A DNA stretch of 64,000 bases from Pseudomonas monteilii NBRC 103158 = DSM 14164 (GCF_000730605.1 NZ_BBIS01000030.1:102735-166734), one strand, 5' to 3'; numbered from the stretch's first letter, positions 25,119 to 34,189 are shown. Notes: a model not told the origin generated them from the sequence alone. Program-made: numbers and translations.

Positions 25119-26758
25119 TGGGGCAACAGACTGACGAGCGCGAGGGGGCGGGGCAGGTTGACGTGCGCACCCGACGCTGGAGCGTATCGCTGGTGTGGAT
25201 CGTGCCGATACTGGCCATCCTGATCGGCGCTTCGCTGGTGGTGCGCAACTGGATGCAGCAAGGGCCGGTCATTGCCATTTCCTTCCACACCGGGGAAGGG
25301 CTGGTGGCGCACAAGACCCAGGTGAAGTACCGCAGCGTGGTGATTGGTGAAGTGACCACGGTGGAACTGGCCGACGACAAGAAGAGCGTAGTGGCCAAGG
25401 TGCAGTTGTCGGACGATGCCCGCTCGTTCGCCACACAGGGTGCGCGCTTCTGGGTGGTGCGCCCGCGCATCGGCGTGGGTGGGGTGTCCGGGGTGGACAC
25501 GCTGCTTTCGGGCAGTTTCATCGGGGCTGACTCCGGCGAGTCGAAAGTGCCGGAAAAGGCTTTTGTCGGCCTTGAACTGCCGCCACCGATCACGTTCGAC
25601 GAAAAGGGCAAGCGTTTTACCCTGACTGCCAGCGACCTTGGCTCGCTGGACGTCGGCTCATCGATCTACTACCGCAAGATTCCGGTGGGTGAGGTGGTGT
25701 CGTTTGCCCTGCAGGAAGATGGCAAGGGGGTAGAGATTGGCGTGTTCGTGCAGGCACCCTATGACAGCTTCGTCACCACGGATAGCCGCTTCTGGAACGC
25801 CAGCGGCATCGACATGCAGATTGGTGCCAACGGCCTGAAGGTGGATACCGAATCGCTGTCATCGATCCTAGTGGGTGGGCTGGCTTTCGGCTCGCCTGAT
25901 TTTTCCCCCCAGGCCGAGGCTGCTGCCGACCAGGCCCGCTTCCAGCTGTTTGCCGACCGCGAGACCGCGTTGGCACCACCCAATGGCCAGGCGCAGTATT
26001 TGCAGTTGCGCTTTGACCAGGCCATGCGCGGCCTTTCGGTGGGCGCGCCGGTGGAGTTCAAGGGCGTGGAGTTTGGCCGGGTTACCTCGGTCCAGCTTGA
26101 CTACGATGCCGCCCGCCAGACTTTTCCGGTGGTGGTCAATGCGGTGATCTACCCGCAACGGTTGGGGCCGGTGCACCGCAAGATGCTGTCGGTGTTCAAG
26201 CACGCCCAGGGCGATATGGATGGGGCCAGGCGGTTGATCGGAACCTTCGTCGAACATGGCCTGCGGGCCCAGGCCCGCAGCGGTAACCTGATCACCGGGC
26301 AGATGTTCATTTCCCTGGATTTCTACCCGGATGCCCCCAAGGTGGCCTTCGACATGGCTGCCAATCCCATCACCATCCCCACACTGCCGGGTAGCCTGGA
26401 ACAGTTGCAGGAGCAGCTGCAGCGGGTGGTCGAACGCATTGCCAAGCTGCCGCTGGAAAGCATCGCCGGCAACCTGGACGGCAGCCTTCGAGCGTTGCGC
26501 GCCAGCCTCAAACAGTTCAATGGCCAGACGCTGCCGGACGTGAAGGTGGCGCTCGATGAAGTGCACAAGACCCTGCGCACGGCCAACTCGGCCATTTCCG
26601 AAGATTCGCCACAGCGCGAGCGGATGGGCGAAACACTGGATGAGCTGGAGCGCATGTCGCGTTCGCTGCGTGACCTCGCCGATTACCTGGGCCGGCACCC
26701 CGAGTCGCTGATTCGCGGGCGGCCGAAGGCGGCCGGTGCCGAAGCGCTTGAACCCTGA
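25118..26758 (+). CDS. pqiB: PqiB-type MCE (MlaD) domain protein
   Basis: A 546-residue protein with one N-terminal membrane anchor (SLVWIVPILAILIGASLVV) and three successive MCE domains (about 45-145, 155-260, 285-400). A coiled-coil-prone C terminus contains LEQLQEQLQRVVERIAKLPL. MCE proteins of this size (PqiB) form stacked hexameric rings that channel lipids across the periplasm. Three MCE domains fit PqiB, not the seven of LetB/YebT. Confidence 0.92.
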   Translation: MGQQTDEREGAGQVDVRTRRWSVSLVWIVPILAILIGASLVVRNWMQQGPVIAISFHTGEGLVAHKTQVKYRSVVIGEVTTVELADDKKSVVAKVQLSDDARSFATQGARFWVVRPRIGVGGVSGVDTLLSGSFIGADSGESKVPEKAFVGLELPPPITFDEKGKRFTLTASDLGSLDVGSSIYYRKIPVGEVVSFALQEDGKGVEIGVFVQAPYDSFVTTDSRFWNASGIDMQIGANGLKVDTESLSSILVGGLAFGSPDFSPQAEAAADQARFQLFADRETALAPPNGQAQYLQLRFDQAMRGLSVGAPVEFKGVEFGRVTSVQLDYDAARQTFPVVVNAVIYPQRLGPVHRKMLSVFKHAQGDMDGARRLIGTFVEHGLRAQARSGNLITGQMFISLDFYPDAPKVAFDMAANPITIPTLPGSLEQLQEQLQRVVERIAKLPLESIAGNLDGSLRALRASLKQFNGQTLPDVKVALDEVHKTLRTANSAISEDSPQRERMGETLDELERMSRSLRDLADYLGRHPESLIRGRPKAAGAEALEP

Positions 26759-26769
26759 GGAGACAGCCG

Positions 26770-27306
26770 ATGCAACGACTACGCAATGTATGTGTGGCCA
26801 GCCTGCTGGTGTGGCTCGGGGGCTGCAGCAGTACGCCGAACAACTACCACACGCTGGTGGCGAGCGAGCCGGTGCGCGACAGCGGGCAGCATATCCAGGT
26901 GACCCGGGTGGTGGTGCCGCCGCAGGTGGACCGCCCGCAACTGGTGGTGCGCCAGGGCCAGAGCGGCCTGGCCATTCTGGAAACGGAATGGTGGGGCGCC
27001 AACCTGGTGGATGAATTTCGCAGCGCCTTGCAGGACCAGTTGGGCGGGCCGGCGGCTGGCAACAAGGCGGCACTGCGGGTGGATGTGCAGCGCTTCGATA
27101 CGGTGCCGGGGCGCTATGCCTCGCTGGAGGCCGTCTGGCGCCTGAAGCAGGCAGGGCAGGCTGAACTGACCTGTCGCACGTCTGTGCAGACGGCCGCGGA
27201 CAACAGCATCACCAGCCTGGTGAATGCGCACCAGGCCAACCTGCGCAAACTGGCTGAGGCGGTGCGGGGGAGTGCCCGGAACGGCAGTTGCTCTGCACCG
27301 GTATAA
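26770..27306 (+). CDS. pqiC: PqiC-type outer-membrane lipoprotein
   Basis: A 178-residue lipoprotein of the PqiC/ABC-type transport auxiliary family (DUF330). The signal VCVASLLVWLGGC ends in a lipobox, with Cys at about residue 19. The family-typical DRPQLVVRQGQSGLAILETE stretch follows. It anchors the PqiAB conduit at the outer membrane. It lies 11 nt after pqiB with GAGGAG before the ATG. Confidence 0.9.
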   Translation: MQRLRNVCVASLLVWLGGCSSTPNNYHTLVASEPVRDSGQHIQVTRVVVPPQVDRPQLVVRQGQSGLAILETEWWGANLVDEFRSALQDQLGGPAAGNKAALRVDVQRFDTVPGRYASLEAVWRLKQAGQAELTCRTSVQTAADNSITSLVNAHQANLRKLAEAVRGSARNGSCSAPV

Positions 27307-27339
27307 GTCCCATGCGGGCGGCGCGCTGGCATCCTGCCT

Positions 27340-27473
27340 TCATGCCTGTGTGGCCTGGCGCAGCGGCACTTCGCGCAGCAGCCAGGGCAGTGCGAAGGCC
27401 ACGCTGGTGATCAGCCCTGCCAGCAGGAATACACCGTGCATCGCACCGGAAAACGCTTGCAGGTGCCGGCTTA
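27340..27473 (-). pseudogene. C-terminal remnant of a DHA2-type MFS drug transporter
   Basis: Reverse-strand reading gives VSRHLQAFSGAMHGVFLLAG then LITSVAFALPWLLREVPL and RQATQA with a stop at 27340-27342. This is a final TM helix plus tail as in EmrB/QacA-like MFS exporters. Its 5' part is gone: the reading runs straight into the 3' end of the phosphoethanolamine transferase gene (stop at 27471-27473). No start or ribosome site. Confidence 0.65.
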
Positions 27474-29225
27474 CTGCTGGCTGCTGGCTGTTTCCTGTGC
27501 TCGCTCAGGCTTGTCCAGCGGCAGGTGGTCGAACTCGCGCAAGCCATCCTTGCGGTAGGGGTCGCCGATCCAGCGCTGTGTTGCCACGAACTGCGGGCTT
27601 ACCAGGCTCTTGGCCGGCTCGAAGTGGTCATAGCTCAGGCCGGCCAGGTCTGACAGGGTATGAATCAGGTGCGAGCTGCTGTAGGGGCGGTTGGCCATTG
27701 CCTGCAAGTCACGAGGGTGCTCGGCCTGCCAGCTGGGCGAGGTCCACAGCAGGAACGGAATGGTGTACATCGGCCGGGTCGGCGCGCCCTCGTTGCGCCC
27801 GAGGCGGTCGTGGTCGCCGGAGCTGTAAACGTCCTCACCGTGGTCCGACAGGTACACCAGGAAGCCATTGGGGTTACCGGCCGAGTAGCGCTTGATCAGG
27901 CTCGAGACCACATAGTCGTTGTAACGCACCGCATTGTCGTAGAAGTTGTAGGTTTTGACCTGGTCCGGCGTCAGTTTGCTCGGCACGCCCTGGTTGTCGG
28001 TGAAGTGCGTGTAGTCGTCCGGATAGCGGTAGCGGTAGTCCATGTGCGTGCCCAGCAGGTGCACGATGATGAACTTGTTCGGTGCAGGGTCCTGCAGGGC
28101 CTTCTCGAACGGCGCCAGCACCACGTCATCGTACTGGCTGGCATTCTGGTTGCGCTGGTTGTTCAGGTACACCGGCGCGTCCGTCTGCTGCGAGAAGGTG
28201 GTGAGCATGGTATTGCGCTTGGTCATGGTCTGCTGGTTGGTGATCCAGAAGGTCTTGTAGCCTGCCTGTTTCATCAGGTTGATCAGCGACGGGTCGGTGA
28301 GGAAGCGGTCCGGGTTCTGCTCATCGCCGAAGGTGAGGATCTGCTGCATCACTTCGATGGTGTACGGGCGTGGCGATACCACATCGCGGAACACCGTCAG
28401 GCCTTTGTCGCTGGCGGCCAGCGCGTCGAGGTTGGGCGTGGTGTCGCGGTTATAGCCGTACAGGTGCATGTGCTCGCGGGTGGTGGACTCGCCCAGTACC
28501 AGCACCAGGGTGCGGGGCGCTGTTCCGCTGCTGTCACGCAGGTTTTGCAGCGGCGGCAATGCGGCGTTCTGGGCCAGCAGTTCCTGCATGTTGTCCAGTT
28601 GCTGGCGGTACTGCCGGTAGCCGACCAGCAACTGCCAGGGCACGGCGGGTTCCATACGCTGCTGCACCTTCTCCGCAGCATCGGCGAAATTGCGCTCCTG
28701 GGTGACCATCTGCTTGTAGAACGGGTACACAAGGTTGGCCACCAGCAACAAGGCGACCACCGGCAGGCGACTGCGCAGCGGCAGGCTGACCGGGCGTACG
28801 CGCTTCCACAGCAGCACCGCCACCAGTGTGTACAGCAGCAACGCCAGACCCAGCCATACACTGAAGTACTGGCTGAAGTACTCACCGGCTTCGGCGGTGT
28901 TGGACTCGAACATCACGAAGATGACGCTTTGCGAGAACTCCTGGCGATAGATGCCGAAGTAGCTCAAACCCACCAGCGAAGCCCCCCACAGCACCAGGCC
29001 GATGACCGCTGCAGTGGCGCGGGTGAAGCGCGGCACCAGCAGCACCGGGGCAAGCCACAGGCTACTGAGGAAGAACGCATCACGAAAACCGGCAAACCCG
29101 GTCGTTCCGCTGAACAGCAGCAACGCCTGGGTTACGCCGGAAAAGTACCAGAAGAACAGCAAAAGCCAGCCCAGGCCGGCCCAGTCCACGCGCTTGCGCG
29201 CGGCGGGGGATGTAGTGTGTGACAC
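27471..29225 (-). CDS. Phosphoethanolamine transferase (CptA/EptA-like, sulfatase fold)
   Basis: A 584-residue protein. Four to five N-terminal TM helices (about 15-185) precede a periplasmic sulfatase-fold domain. The nucleophile motif is LVLGESTTREHMHLYGYNRD (Thr of GEST), and metal ligands are in VYLSDHGEDVYSSGDHDRLG. Enzymes of this family transfer phosphoethanolamine from phosphatidylethanolamine to LPS core or lipid A. The CptA-like (core) group is favoured by the HLLGTHMDYRYRYP region, but lipid A modification cannot be excluded. Confidence 0.85.
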   Translation of the reverse strand: MSHTTSPAARKRVDWAGLGWLLLFFWYFSGVTQALLLFSGTTGFAGFRDAFFLSSLWLAPVLLVPRFTRATAAVIGLVLWGASLVGLSYFGIYRQEFSQSVIFVMFESNTAEAGEYFSQYFSVWLGLALLLYTLVAVLLWKRVRPVSLPLRSRLPVVALLLVANLVYPFYKQMVTQERNFADAAEKVQQRMEPAVPWQLLVGYRQYRQQLDNMQELLAQNAALPPLQNLRDSSGTAPRTLVLVLGESTTREHMHLYGYNRDTTPNLDALAASDKGLTVFRDVVSPRPYTIEVMQQILTFGDEQNPDRFLTDPSLINLMKQAGYKTFWITNQQTMTKRNTMLTTFSQQTDAPVYLNNQRNQNASQYDDVVLAPFEKALQDPAPNKFIIVHLLGTHMDYRYRYPDDYTHFTDNQGVPSKLTPDQVKTYNFYDNAVRYNDYVVSSLIKRYSAGNPNGFLVYLSDHGEDVYSSGDHDRLGRNEGAPTRPMYTIPFLLWTSPSWQAEHPRDLQAMANRPYSSSHLIHTLSDLAGLSYDHFEPAKSLVSPQFVATQRWIGDPYRKDGLREFDHLPLDKPERAQETASSQQ

Positions 29226-29384
29226 GTATGCCTCGTCGTACCTTGGTAGCCAGCAGGTTTGCTGCGGCCATAAAGGGTGTGACGCTAATCTGTGGGCTGT
29301 GAAAATAACGTCAACGTGGCGAAATGCGTAGGCCGCACGGGTATGATGGCGGCCGCTAAAACGTACTGACAGGCCCCGTGGATT

Positions 29385-29531
29385 ATGAACCGTCGTAAGA
29401 AGATCAAGCAGCTATTGCAGGCGCATGCCAAAAAGGCCAGTGCCAAGCTGGCACCGCGCAAGCCCAAATACATTTGCAAGGCTGACCGGTTGAAGATGGA
29501 GGCAGAGGCGGTGGGGGACACCCCCACCTGA
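29385..29531 (+). CDS. DUF2986-family small basic protein
   Basis: A 48-residue protein: MNRRKKIKQLLQAHAKKASA then a lysine-rich middle, YICKADRLKMEAEA and a short tail, with stop TGA at 29529. The MNRRKKIKQLL start and the Y-x-C/S-K-A-D/E-R motif are typical of the small DUF2986 family. Function unknown; the charge suggests nucleic-acid contact. It is divergent from the phosphoethanolamine transferase gene. Confidence 0.7.
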   Translation: MNRRKKIKQLLQAHAKKASAKLAPRKPKYICKADRLKMEAEAVGDTPT

Positions 29532-29569
29532 CTCACTGAGCAGGCAGTGCAAGTGCTGCCGCAGCGCCC

Positions 29570-29944
29570 TTAACGGCGGTAGTACCGGTGGTCGTCATAG
29601 TGACGCTGGTGCATCGCCCGCTCATGGCGGCGCTCCCAGTCATGGCGGCGCTCCCAGTCCCGCCGCCGCTCCCAGTCCCGCCGAGCTTGCTCACGCCGCC
29701 ACTGCTCACGGCGCCAGTCGCTTCTGTGGTCATGCCAGCGGTCGTCATCATGCGCCAACAGCGTGGCCGGCTGTTCGACGGCCACGGAGGCCACTTTCGA
29801 CCAAGGGTTGCCGGCAGGCTGCAACGGTGACTGAACGGCGGGGGCCTGGGCCACTGGTGCTTTCATTTGTGTTGCCGATGCCGAACCCATTGCCGCGAAC
29901 GAGAACAGGCCGAGCAGCATCAACCTTGCGACATGTATTTTCAT
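29570..29944 (-). CDS. Exported Arg/Trp/His-rich repeat protein
   Basis: A 124-residue protein starting MKIHVARLMLLGLFSFAAMG (signal peptide to about residue 25). The mature part ends in an arginine-rich region with tandem DWERR repeats and a HYDDHRYYRR tail. The open frame extends upstream to 30103, but the ATG at 29944 directly precedes the signal peptide and is chosen. Function unknown; such cationic periplasmic proteins may bind polyanions or metals. Confidence 0.7.
   Translation of the reverse strand: MKIHVARLMLLGLFSFAAMGSASATQMKAPVAQAPAVQSPLQPAGNPWSKVASVAVEQPATLLAHDDDRWHDHRSDWRREQWRREQARRDWERRRDWERRHDWERRHERAMHQRHYDDHRYYRR
29623..29676. repeat. Three tandem 18-bp units
   Basis: CATGGCGGCGCTCCCAGT occurs twice exactly (29623-29640, 29641-29658) and is followed by CCCGCCGCCGCTCCCAGT (29659-29676). 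On the reverse strand these encode the DWERR repeat of the exported protein. Copy number may vary by slippage. Confidence 0.8.
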
Positions 29945-30133
29945 GAGCGAAGCCAACCTCTGATAACAATTGAGCCATCTGGCCAGCAGGTGGGGGCGCG
30001 GCGTGTCTCGCGTTACGCTACCTTTCTGTGCCTCCCTCATAGACACGCAATCAAGAAAAAGTTCGCTGCAGCAACAACTTGTAGAACTTCGATGGCCGAT
30101 CACCCGGCGGCGTAGCCGTTGATATGCACGCAG

Positions 30134-30724
30134 TCATTCTTCTGCGAACACCTCTCGCAAGTGCGCCCGGTAACTGTCGAACGCGGCAATCGCGCCAGCG
30201 ACCACTGCGGCCTCGTCCTGGTCGTCCAGCACTAGGCCGTCGAGCCGGGCAACGAACTCGCGCCAATGCAGCGCACGGCCATCCGGGTGTGGCGCCAGGT
30301 GGTGGGCGCCTTGGTCGCCATCGAGCCCGAGGCGCTGGGTTTGCTTGAACAGAAACGCCGCCCCCAGATTCGAACCTTCGCTGCAATATAGCCAGCCCAA
30401 GGCCTCGGCCGGGCCGACGCAGACTTGTTGAGGGCGCCTTGGCAGTGGCAGGCCGAGATCACGCAGGTCGGTTTCGACCGCAGCGAAGCGCGACAGCCCA
30501 ACCAGCCCTGGCAGGTGCTGGTTGAGCTGTGCATCGTTGTACAACGTCAACAGGCTGCCGTGAAAGCGGTGTTGTACCTGCAGAAAACGGCCATAGCGCT
30601 CGCGGTTTTCGAAAGGGCGTGCCGCCATCACCAGTTGATCGACGCTGTCATGGTCCCGGCTGCTGGCCGCCTTCAAGCGTTTGCAGCGGCCGGGCTCCAC
30701 GAGGGGGTAGTGTGCAGCGGTCAT
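30134..30724 (-). CDS. Biliverdin-producing heme oxygenase
   Basis: A 196-residue protein with bacterial heme oxygenase (HemO/PigA/BphO) features. The N-terminal KRLKAASSRDHDSVDQLVMA carries the likely proximal histidine region, ENRERYGRFLQVQHRFHG follows, and the distal helix has ALGWLYCSEGSNLGAAFLF (G-x-x-x-G-like). It cleaves heme to biliverdin, releasing iron and CO. The frame is open to 30793, but the ATG at 30724 gives the usual N terminus. No bacteriophytochrome or heme-uptake gene is adjacent. Confidence 0.85.
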   Translation of the reverse strand: MTAAHYPLVEPGRCKRLKAASSRDHDSVDQLVMAARPFENRERYGRFLQVQHRFHGSLLTLYNDAQLNQHLPGLVGLSRFAAVETDLRDLGLPLPRRPQQVCVGPAEALGWLYCSEGSNLGAAFLFKQTQRLGLDGDQGAHHLAPHPDGRALHWREFVARLDGLVLDDQDEAAVVAGAIAAFDSYRAHLREVFAEE

Positions 30725-30887
30725 AGGGGTATCCGTGGTGTGAGGGGTATACGCCCATGATGCTTGCCATCCTTGGCCAGCATCAAGCACCACGCGGCTG
30801 GCCTGGCCGAGGGTGGCGGCCCGATATCGCCAGAACGCACGCCTGATTTACCATGGCAGACGCTTTCACGTTTCCAAGGAATCAGCC

Positions 30888-31379
30888 ATGAGTATTGTCC
30901 AGTTCCGCACCCCCACCGCCGCAGACGCCGAGCGCTGCTACGCCATTGAAATCGGCGCCTATGAAGGGGATGAGGCGGCCACCCTGGAGAAGATCCGCAC
31001 CCGCATCGCACAGTTCCCACAGGGTTTTCTCATTCTGGAAATCGCAGGTGAGATCGTCGGTTTCATCAACAGCGGCTGCGCCCACGAAGTTGTCATGTCT
31101 GATGAAGCGTTCAAGGAACTGGTCGGCCACGACCCGGCAGCACCGAACGTGGTGATCATGTCAGTAGTGGTGGACCCGGCACACCAGGGCAAAGGCTACG
31201 CCAAACGGCTGATGGAAGCATTCATCGCCCGCATGAAAGCGTCGGGCAAGCAGACCATTCACCTGATGTGCAAAGAGCAGCATGTGGCCCTGTACCAGAA
31301 GCTGGGCTACCAGTATGTGAAGCCGTCACCGTCGGACCACGGCGGCATGGCCTGGCACGAGATGATCATGGGCCTGTAA
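30888..31379 (+). CDS. GNAT-family N-acetyltransferase
   Basis: A 163-residue acetyltransferase. The acetyl-CoA loop is seen as VIMSVVVDPAHQGKGYAKRL (Q-x-x-G-x-G/A) and the late strand as LYQKLGYQYV. The pattern recalls arylalkylamine/serotonin N-acetyltransferase-like GNATs. AAGGA precedes the ATG at 30888; a longer upstream frame lacks a ribosome site. Substrate unknown. Confidence 0.88.
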   Translation: MSIVQFRTPTAADAERCYAIEIGAYEGDEAATLEKIRTRIAQFPQGFLILEIAGEIVGFINSGCAHEVVMSDEAFKELVGHDPAAPNVVIMSVVVDPAHQGKGYAKRLMEAFIARMKASGKQTIHLMCKEQHVALYQKLGYQYVKPSPSDHGGMAWHEMIMGL

Positions 31380-31392
31380 TCGAGGGCGTGCT

Positions 31393-32301
31393 TCAGGCCG
31401 GGCGGCCGAACAGGTTGTGGATCACCTCCCTCAGCCAGCGGTTGCCACTGTCCTGGTGGTAGCGAGCGTGCCAGTGTTGCTTCACCGTGAAACCCTCAAC
31501 TGCAAACGGGCAGTCGTGCACTTGCAGGTCGTGCATATCGGCTAGAGTCTGGCCGATATGCCGAGGCAGGGTTGCGACCAGGTCCGTAGTGCCGACGATC
31601 ATCCCCAGTCCGAGAAACGCGGGTAGCTCCAGCACGATGCGACGTTCGATGCTGGCGCGGGCCAGCCCCGCTTCCAGCAACTTCTGGCCGGTCCCCGCGC
31701 TGATCTGCACATGGCCTTCAGCGTGGTAGCGGGCCAGGTTCATGCCGCCTTCCAGCCGCGGGTGCTGGCGGTTGCTCAGGCATACCCAGTCCTGTTCGAA
31801 CAGGACCTGCTGGTACATCCCGCCACCCAGCCAAGGCACAAAGCCGATGGCGAGGTCGGCCTCGCCCGACTCCAGCGCGCTTTCACTGTTGCCATCGATG
31901 CGCACAGCCTCCAGGCGGATGCCCGGCGCATGGGTGCGCAGGTGGTTGAGGATGCTTGGCAGCAGGGTGATATGGCTGGCATCGCTGACACACAGGCGAA
32001 AGCGCCGTTGTGCCGTGGCGGGGATGAACTGCGGCTCCCAGGCGGTGAGCCTGCGCAGCGACTCCAGCACCTCGCGGCAAGGCCCGATCAGCTGGTCGGC
32101 GCGCGGGGTTGGGGCCATGCCGCCGGGGGTGCGCACGAACAGAGGGTCGTTCAGTTGCTGGCGCAGGCGGGCCAGCCAGATGCTGATGGTCGGCTGGCTC
32201 TGCCCCAGCTGTTCGGCGGCACGGGTAACGCTACGACAGTGGTAGAGCACATCGAACAATTGCAGCAGCTTGGGCTCGGGCAGGGCGTCGGCAGCAGACA
32301 T
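31393..32301 (-). CDS. LysR-family regulator of the divergent CoA-transferase/AroE-like operon
   Basis: A 302-residue LTTR with the helix-turn-helix AAEQLGQSQPTISIWLARLR (residues 30-50) and an effector domain. The open frame extends to 32556, but that would overlap the divergent operon; the ATG at 32301 gives the standard LTTR N terminus. The 93-bp divergent gap to the ketopantoate-reductase-like gene is the classic LysR arrangement, so it likely controls that operon. Confidence 0.9.
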   Translation of the reverse strand: MSAADALPEPKLLQLFDVLYHCRSVTRAAEQLGQSQPTISIWLARLRQQLNDPLFVRTPGGMAPTPRADQLIGPCREVLESLRRLTAWEPQFIPATAQRRFRLCVSDASHITLLPSILNHLRTHAPGIRLEAVRIDGNSESALESGEADLAIGFVPWLGGGMYQQVLFEQDWVCLSNRQHPRLEGGMNLARYHAEGHVQISAGTGQKLLEAGLARASIERRIVLELPAFLGLGMIVGTTDLVATLPRHIGQTLADMHDLQVHDCPFAVEGFTVKQHWHARYHQDSGNRWLREVIHNLFGRPA

Positions 32302-32313
32302 TATTACAAATCT

Positions 32314-32327
32314 CAATTGGCATATTG
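32314..32327. promoter_or_regulatory. Candidate LysR binding palindrome
   Basis: CAATTGGCATATTG is an inverted repeat (CAAT-N6-ATTG) of the T-N11-A type. It lies in the divergent intergenic region 13 bp upstream of the LysR gene start and 67 bp upstream of the operon's first codon. Motif and position only. Confidence 0.4.
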
Positions 32328-32394
32328 CAGTCATTGTATAGCGCGAATAAGGCCTGCTGCATAAGGTAATCGCAAACCACAGGAGGTCTGCGAT

Positions 32395-33342
32395 TTGAAA
32401 GTCTGCATTCTGGGTGCCGGCGCCTTGGGCTGCGCCATTGGTGCGGCGCTGAGCGAGGCCGGGCATGAAACCTGGCTGCTCAACCGTGGTCGCGAGCATG
32501 TCGAAGCGATGAACCTGCACGGGCTGCAGGTGCAGGATGAGCGCGGTGAGCGCCACGTGCGCGTCAACGCCACCACGGACGCCAACGACGTGGGTGTGGC
32601 CGACCTGGTCGTGGTGCTGGTGAAGTCATTCCACACCGCCGAAGCGATGGCCGGGGCCACCGCGCTGCTGGGGCCGCAGACGCTGGTGCTGTCGCTGCAG
32701 AACGGCTTGGGGCACGAGGACATTCTGGCCGAGGTGGCCGGACGGGAACGGGTGTTGGCGGGTAAGACCTATGTGGGCGGCGTGCTGCTTGCACCCGGTT
32801 CGATTCGCGCTGGTGTGGCGGGCAAACACACTTACATCGGTGAACTCGACGGGCAGCTTTCAGCGCGTGTGCAGGCCATCGCCGAGGCCTTCAACGCTGC
32901 CGGGCTGGCCACCACGGTCAGTGACAACATCCTCGGTACCATGTGGGACAAGCTGCTGGTCAATGTCGCCACGGGCGCACTCAGCGGCATCACCATGCTC
33001 AGCTACGGCCAGTTGTACAGCGAGCCGCTGCTGGCCAGCACTGCCAAAGCTGCGGTGGCCGAGGCGATTGCCGTGGCCCAGCGTGCCGGTATAAGCCTGA
33101 GCCTGACCAGCCCCGACGCAGCGTGGGCCTTGGCCGCCGAGGGCCTGCCATCGAGCTTCCGCACCTCGATGCTGCAAAGCCTGGAAAAAGGCTCGGTCAC
33201 CGAAATCGACTTCATCAATGGCTCTGTCGTGCGCTGGGGCCAGCGCCATGGCGTCGCCACACCGGTCAACGCCACGTTGGTGGCTTGTATCAAGGGCATC
33301 GAACGCGCGATGGCCGATCATCAGAAAAGGGACAACCCATGA
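32395..33342 (+). CDS. Ketopantoate reductase (PanE/ApbA)-family oxidoreductase
   Basis: A 315-residue NADP-dependent 2-hydroxyacid-type dehydrogenase. It has a Rossmann motif at the extreme N terminus (KVCILGAGALGCAIGAALSE), SLQNGLGHED, and the helical C-terminal domain (DKLLVNVATGALSGITML). It starts with TTG at 32395, supported by AGGAGG at 32381-32386. In this catabolic-looking operon it probably reduces or oxidises a different 2-oxo/2-hydroxy acid, not ketopantoate. It overlaps the next gene by 4 nt. Confidence 0.88.
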   Translation: MKVCILGAGALGCAIGAALSEAGHETWLLNRGREHVEAMNLHGLQVQDERGERHVRVNATTDANDVGVADLVVVLVKSFHTAEAMAGATALLGPQTLVLSLQNGLGHEDILAEVAGRERVLAGKTYVGGVLLAPGSIRAGVAGKHTYIGELDGQLSARVQAIAEAFNAAGLATTVSDNILGTMWDKLLVNVATGALSGITMLSYGQLYSEPLLASTAKAAVAEAIAVAQRAGISLSLTSPDAAWALAAEGLPSSFRTSMLQSLEKGSVTEIDFINGSVVRWGQRHGVATPVNATLVACIKGIERAMADHQKRDNP

Positions 33343-33737
33343 GCCAGCCAAAAGCCTACCTTGAACACGTGGCGTTCTGGGTGCAGGACATCCAGTGGCA
33401 TATCCGCTTTTTCAGCGAAGTGTGTGGCATGACCATGCGTGAGGTGCAGGGCAGCGTCGAGCAACCGGCGCAGTACTGGACGCTGGGTGGCCTGCAGTTC
33501 ATTCACCAGCCCGACTTTGCCGGCCCTGAGGGGCGCATGGCACATCTGGGCATCATGTGCGAAGACCTGGAGAGCGTACTGGCAGCCGCCCAGCGCTATG
33601 GCGTCAGCGAAATGCCCCAGGGCCGCAACTGGCTGCGCCTGCCGGATGGTCTGGCGGTGGAGTTCATTCAGGCGTTGCCGGCGAAGTGTGTTGCCCAGGC
33701 ACTGGCCATCGACCCGCGTGCGCAGGTGCAAGCATGA
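33339..33737 (+). CDS. VOC-family protein in CoA-transferase operon
   Basis: A 132-residue VOC fold protein (YLEHVAFWVQDIQWHIRFFS, final strand GLAVEFIQALP) with His and Glu at typical metal positions. It starts at ATG 33339 inside the upstream stop and overlaps the MaoC gene by 4 nt. It could be an isomerase/epimerase or ring-cleaving enzyme; substrate unknown. Confidence 0.85.
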   Translation: MSQPKAYLEHVAFWVQDIQWHIRFFSEVCGMTMREVQGSVEQPAQYWTLGGLQFIHQPDFAGPEGRMAHLGIMCEDLESVLAAAQRYGVSEMPQGRNWLRLPDGLAVEFIQALPAKCVAQALAIDPRAQVQA

Positions 33738-34189
33738 GCGGGGTGGAAAGATACTGGGATGATGCCCGCGAAGGCGATGAGTGCATCAGCCCCACCTATA
33801 CCGTAACCCGTGAGCGCATCCTGGCCTACGCCGATCTCACGGGTGATCACACCCCGGTGCACGTCGACGAGGCCTACGCCAACGCCAGCCACTTCGGCTG
33901 CCTGGTTGCGCACGGCCTGTTCGGGCTGTCGATCGCCGATGGTTTGAAGACCCAGTGCGAGTACCGCTTCTTGCCGGGCATGTCGCTGGGCTGGACCTGG
34001 GACTTCGTGTTGCCGATCAAGGTCAACGATGTGTTGCACGTACGCATGCGGGTGGGGGCGATGCGACCGAGCAACAGCCGGCCAGGCTGGGGCATCGTGG
34101 TGCTGCCGTCAGAGTTGGTCAACCAGCATGGCCAGGTCGTGCAGCGCGGTGAGCACCGGTTGATGGTGCCACGGAGGGGGCAGGCATGA
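33734..34189 (+). CDS. MaoC-like hydratase/dehydratase
   Basis: A 151-residue hot-dog-fold protein of the MaoC family. The catalytic-type segment DLTGDHTPVHVDEAYANASH (D-x(4)-H pattern) and CLVAHGLFGLSIADGL are seen. Relatives hydrate enoyl-CoA thioesters, which fits the CoA-transferase that follows. Overlaps both neighbours by 4 nt. Confidence 0.88.
   Translation: MSGVERYWDDAREGDECISPTYTVTRERILAYADLTGDHTPVHVDEAYANASHFGCLVAHGLFGLSIADGLKTQCEYRFLPGMSLGWTWDFVLPIKVNDVLHVRMRVGAMRPSNSRPGWGIVVLPSELVNQHGQVVQRGEHRLMVPRRGQA

Noticed and set aside
27660..29222. Forward open frame of 520 codons opposite the phosphoethanolamine transferase
   Set aside because: The reverse strand has TM helices and sulfatase motifs; the forward translation is a Val/His/Gln-rich shadow typical of GC-rich antisense frames.
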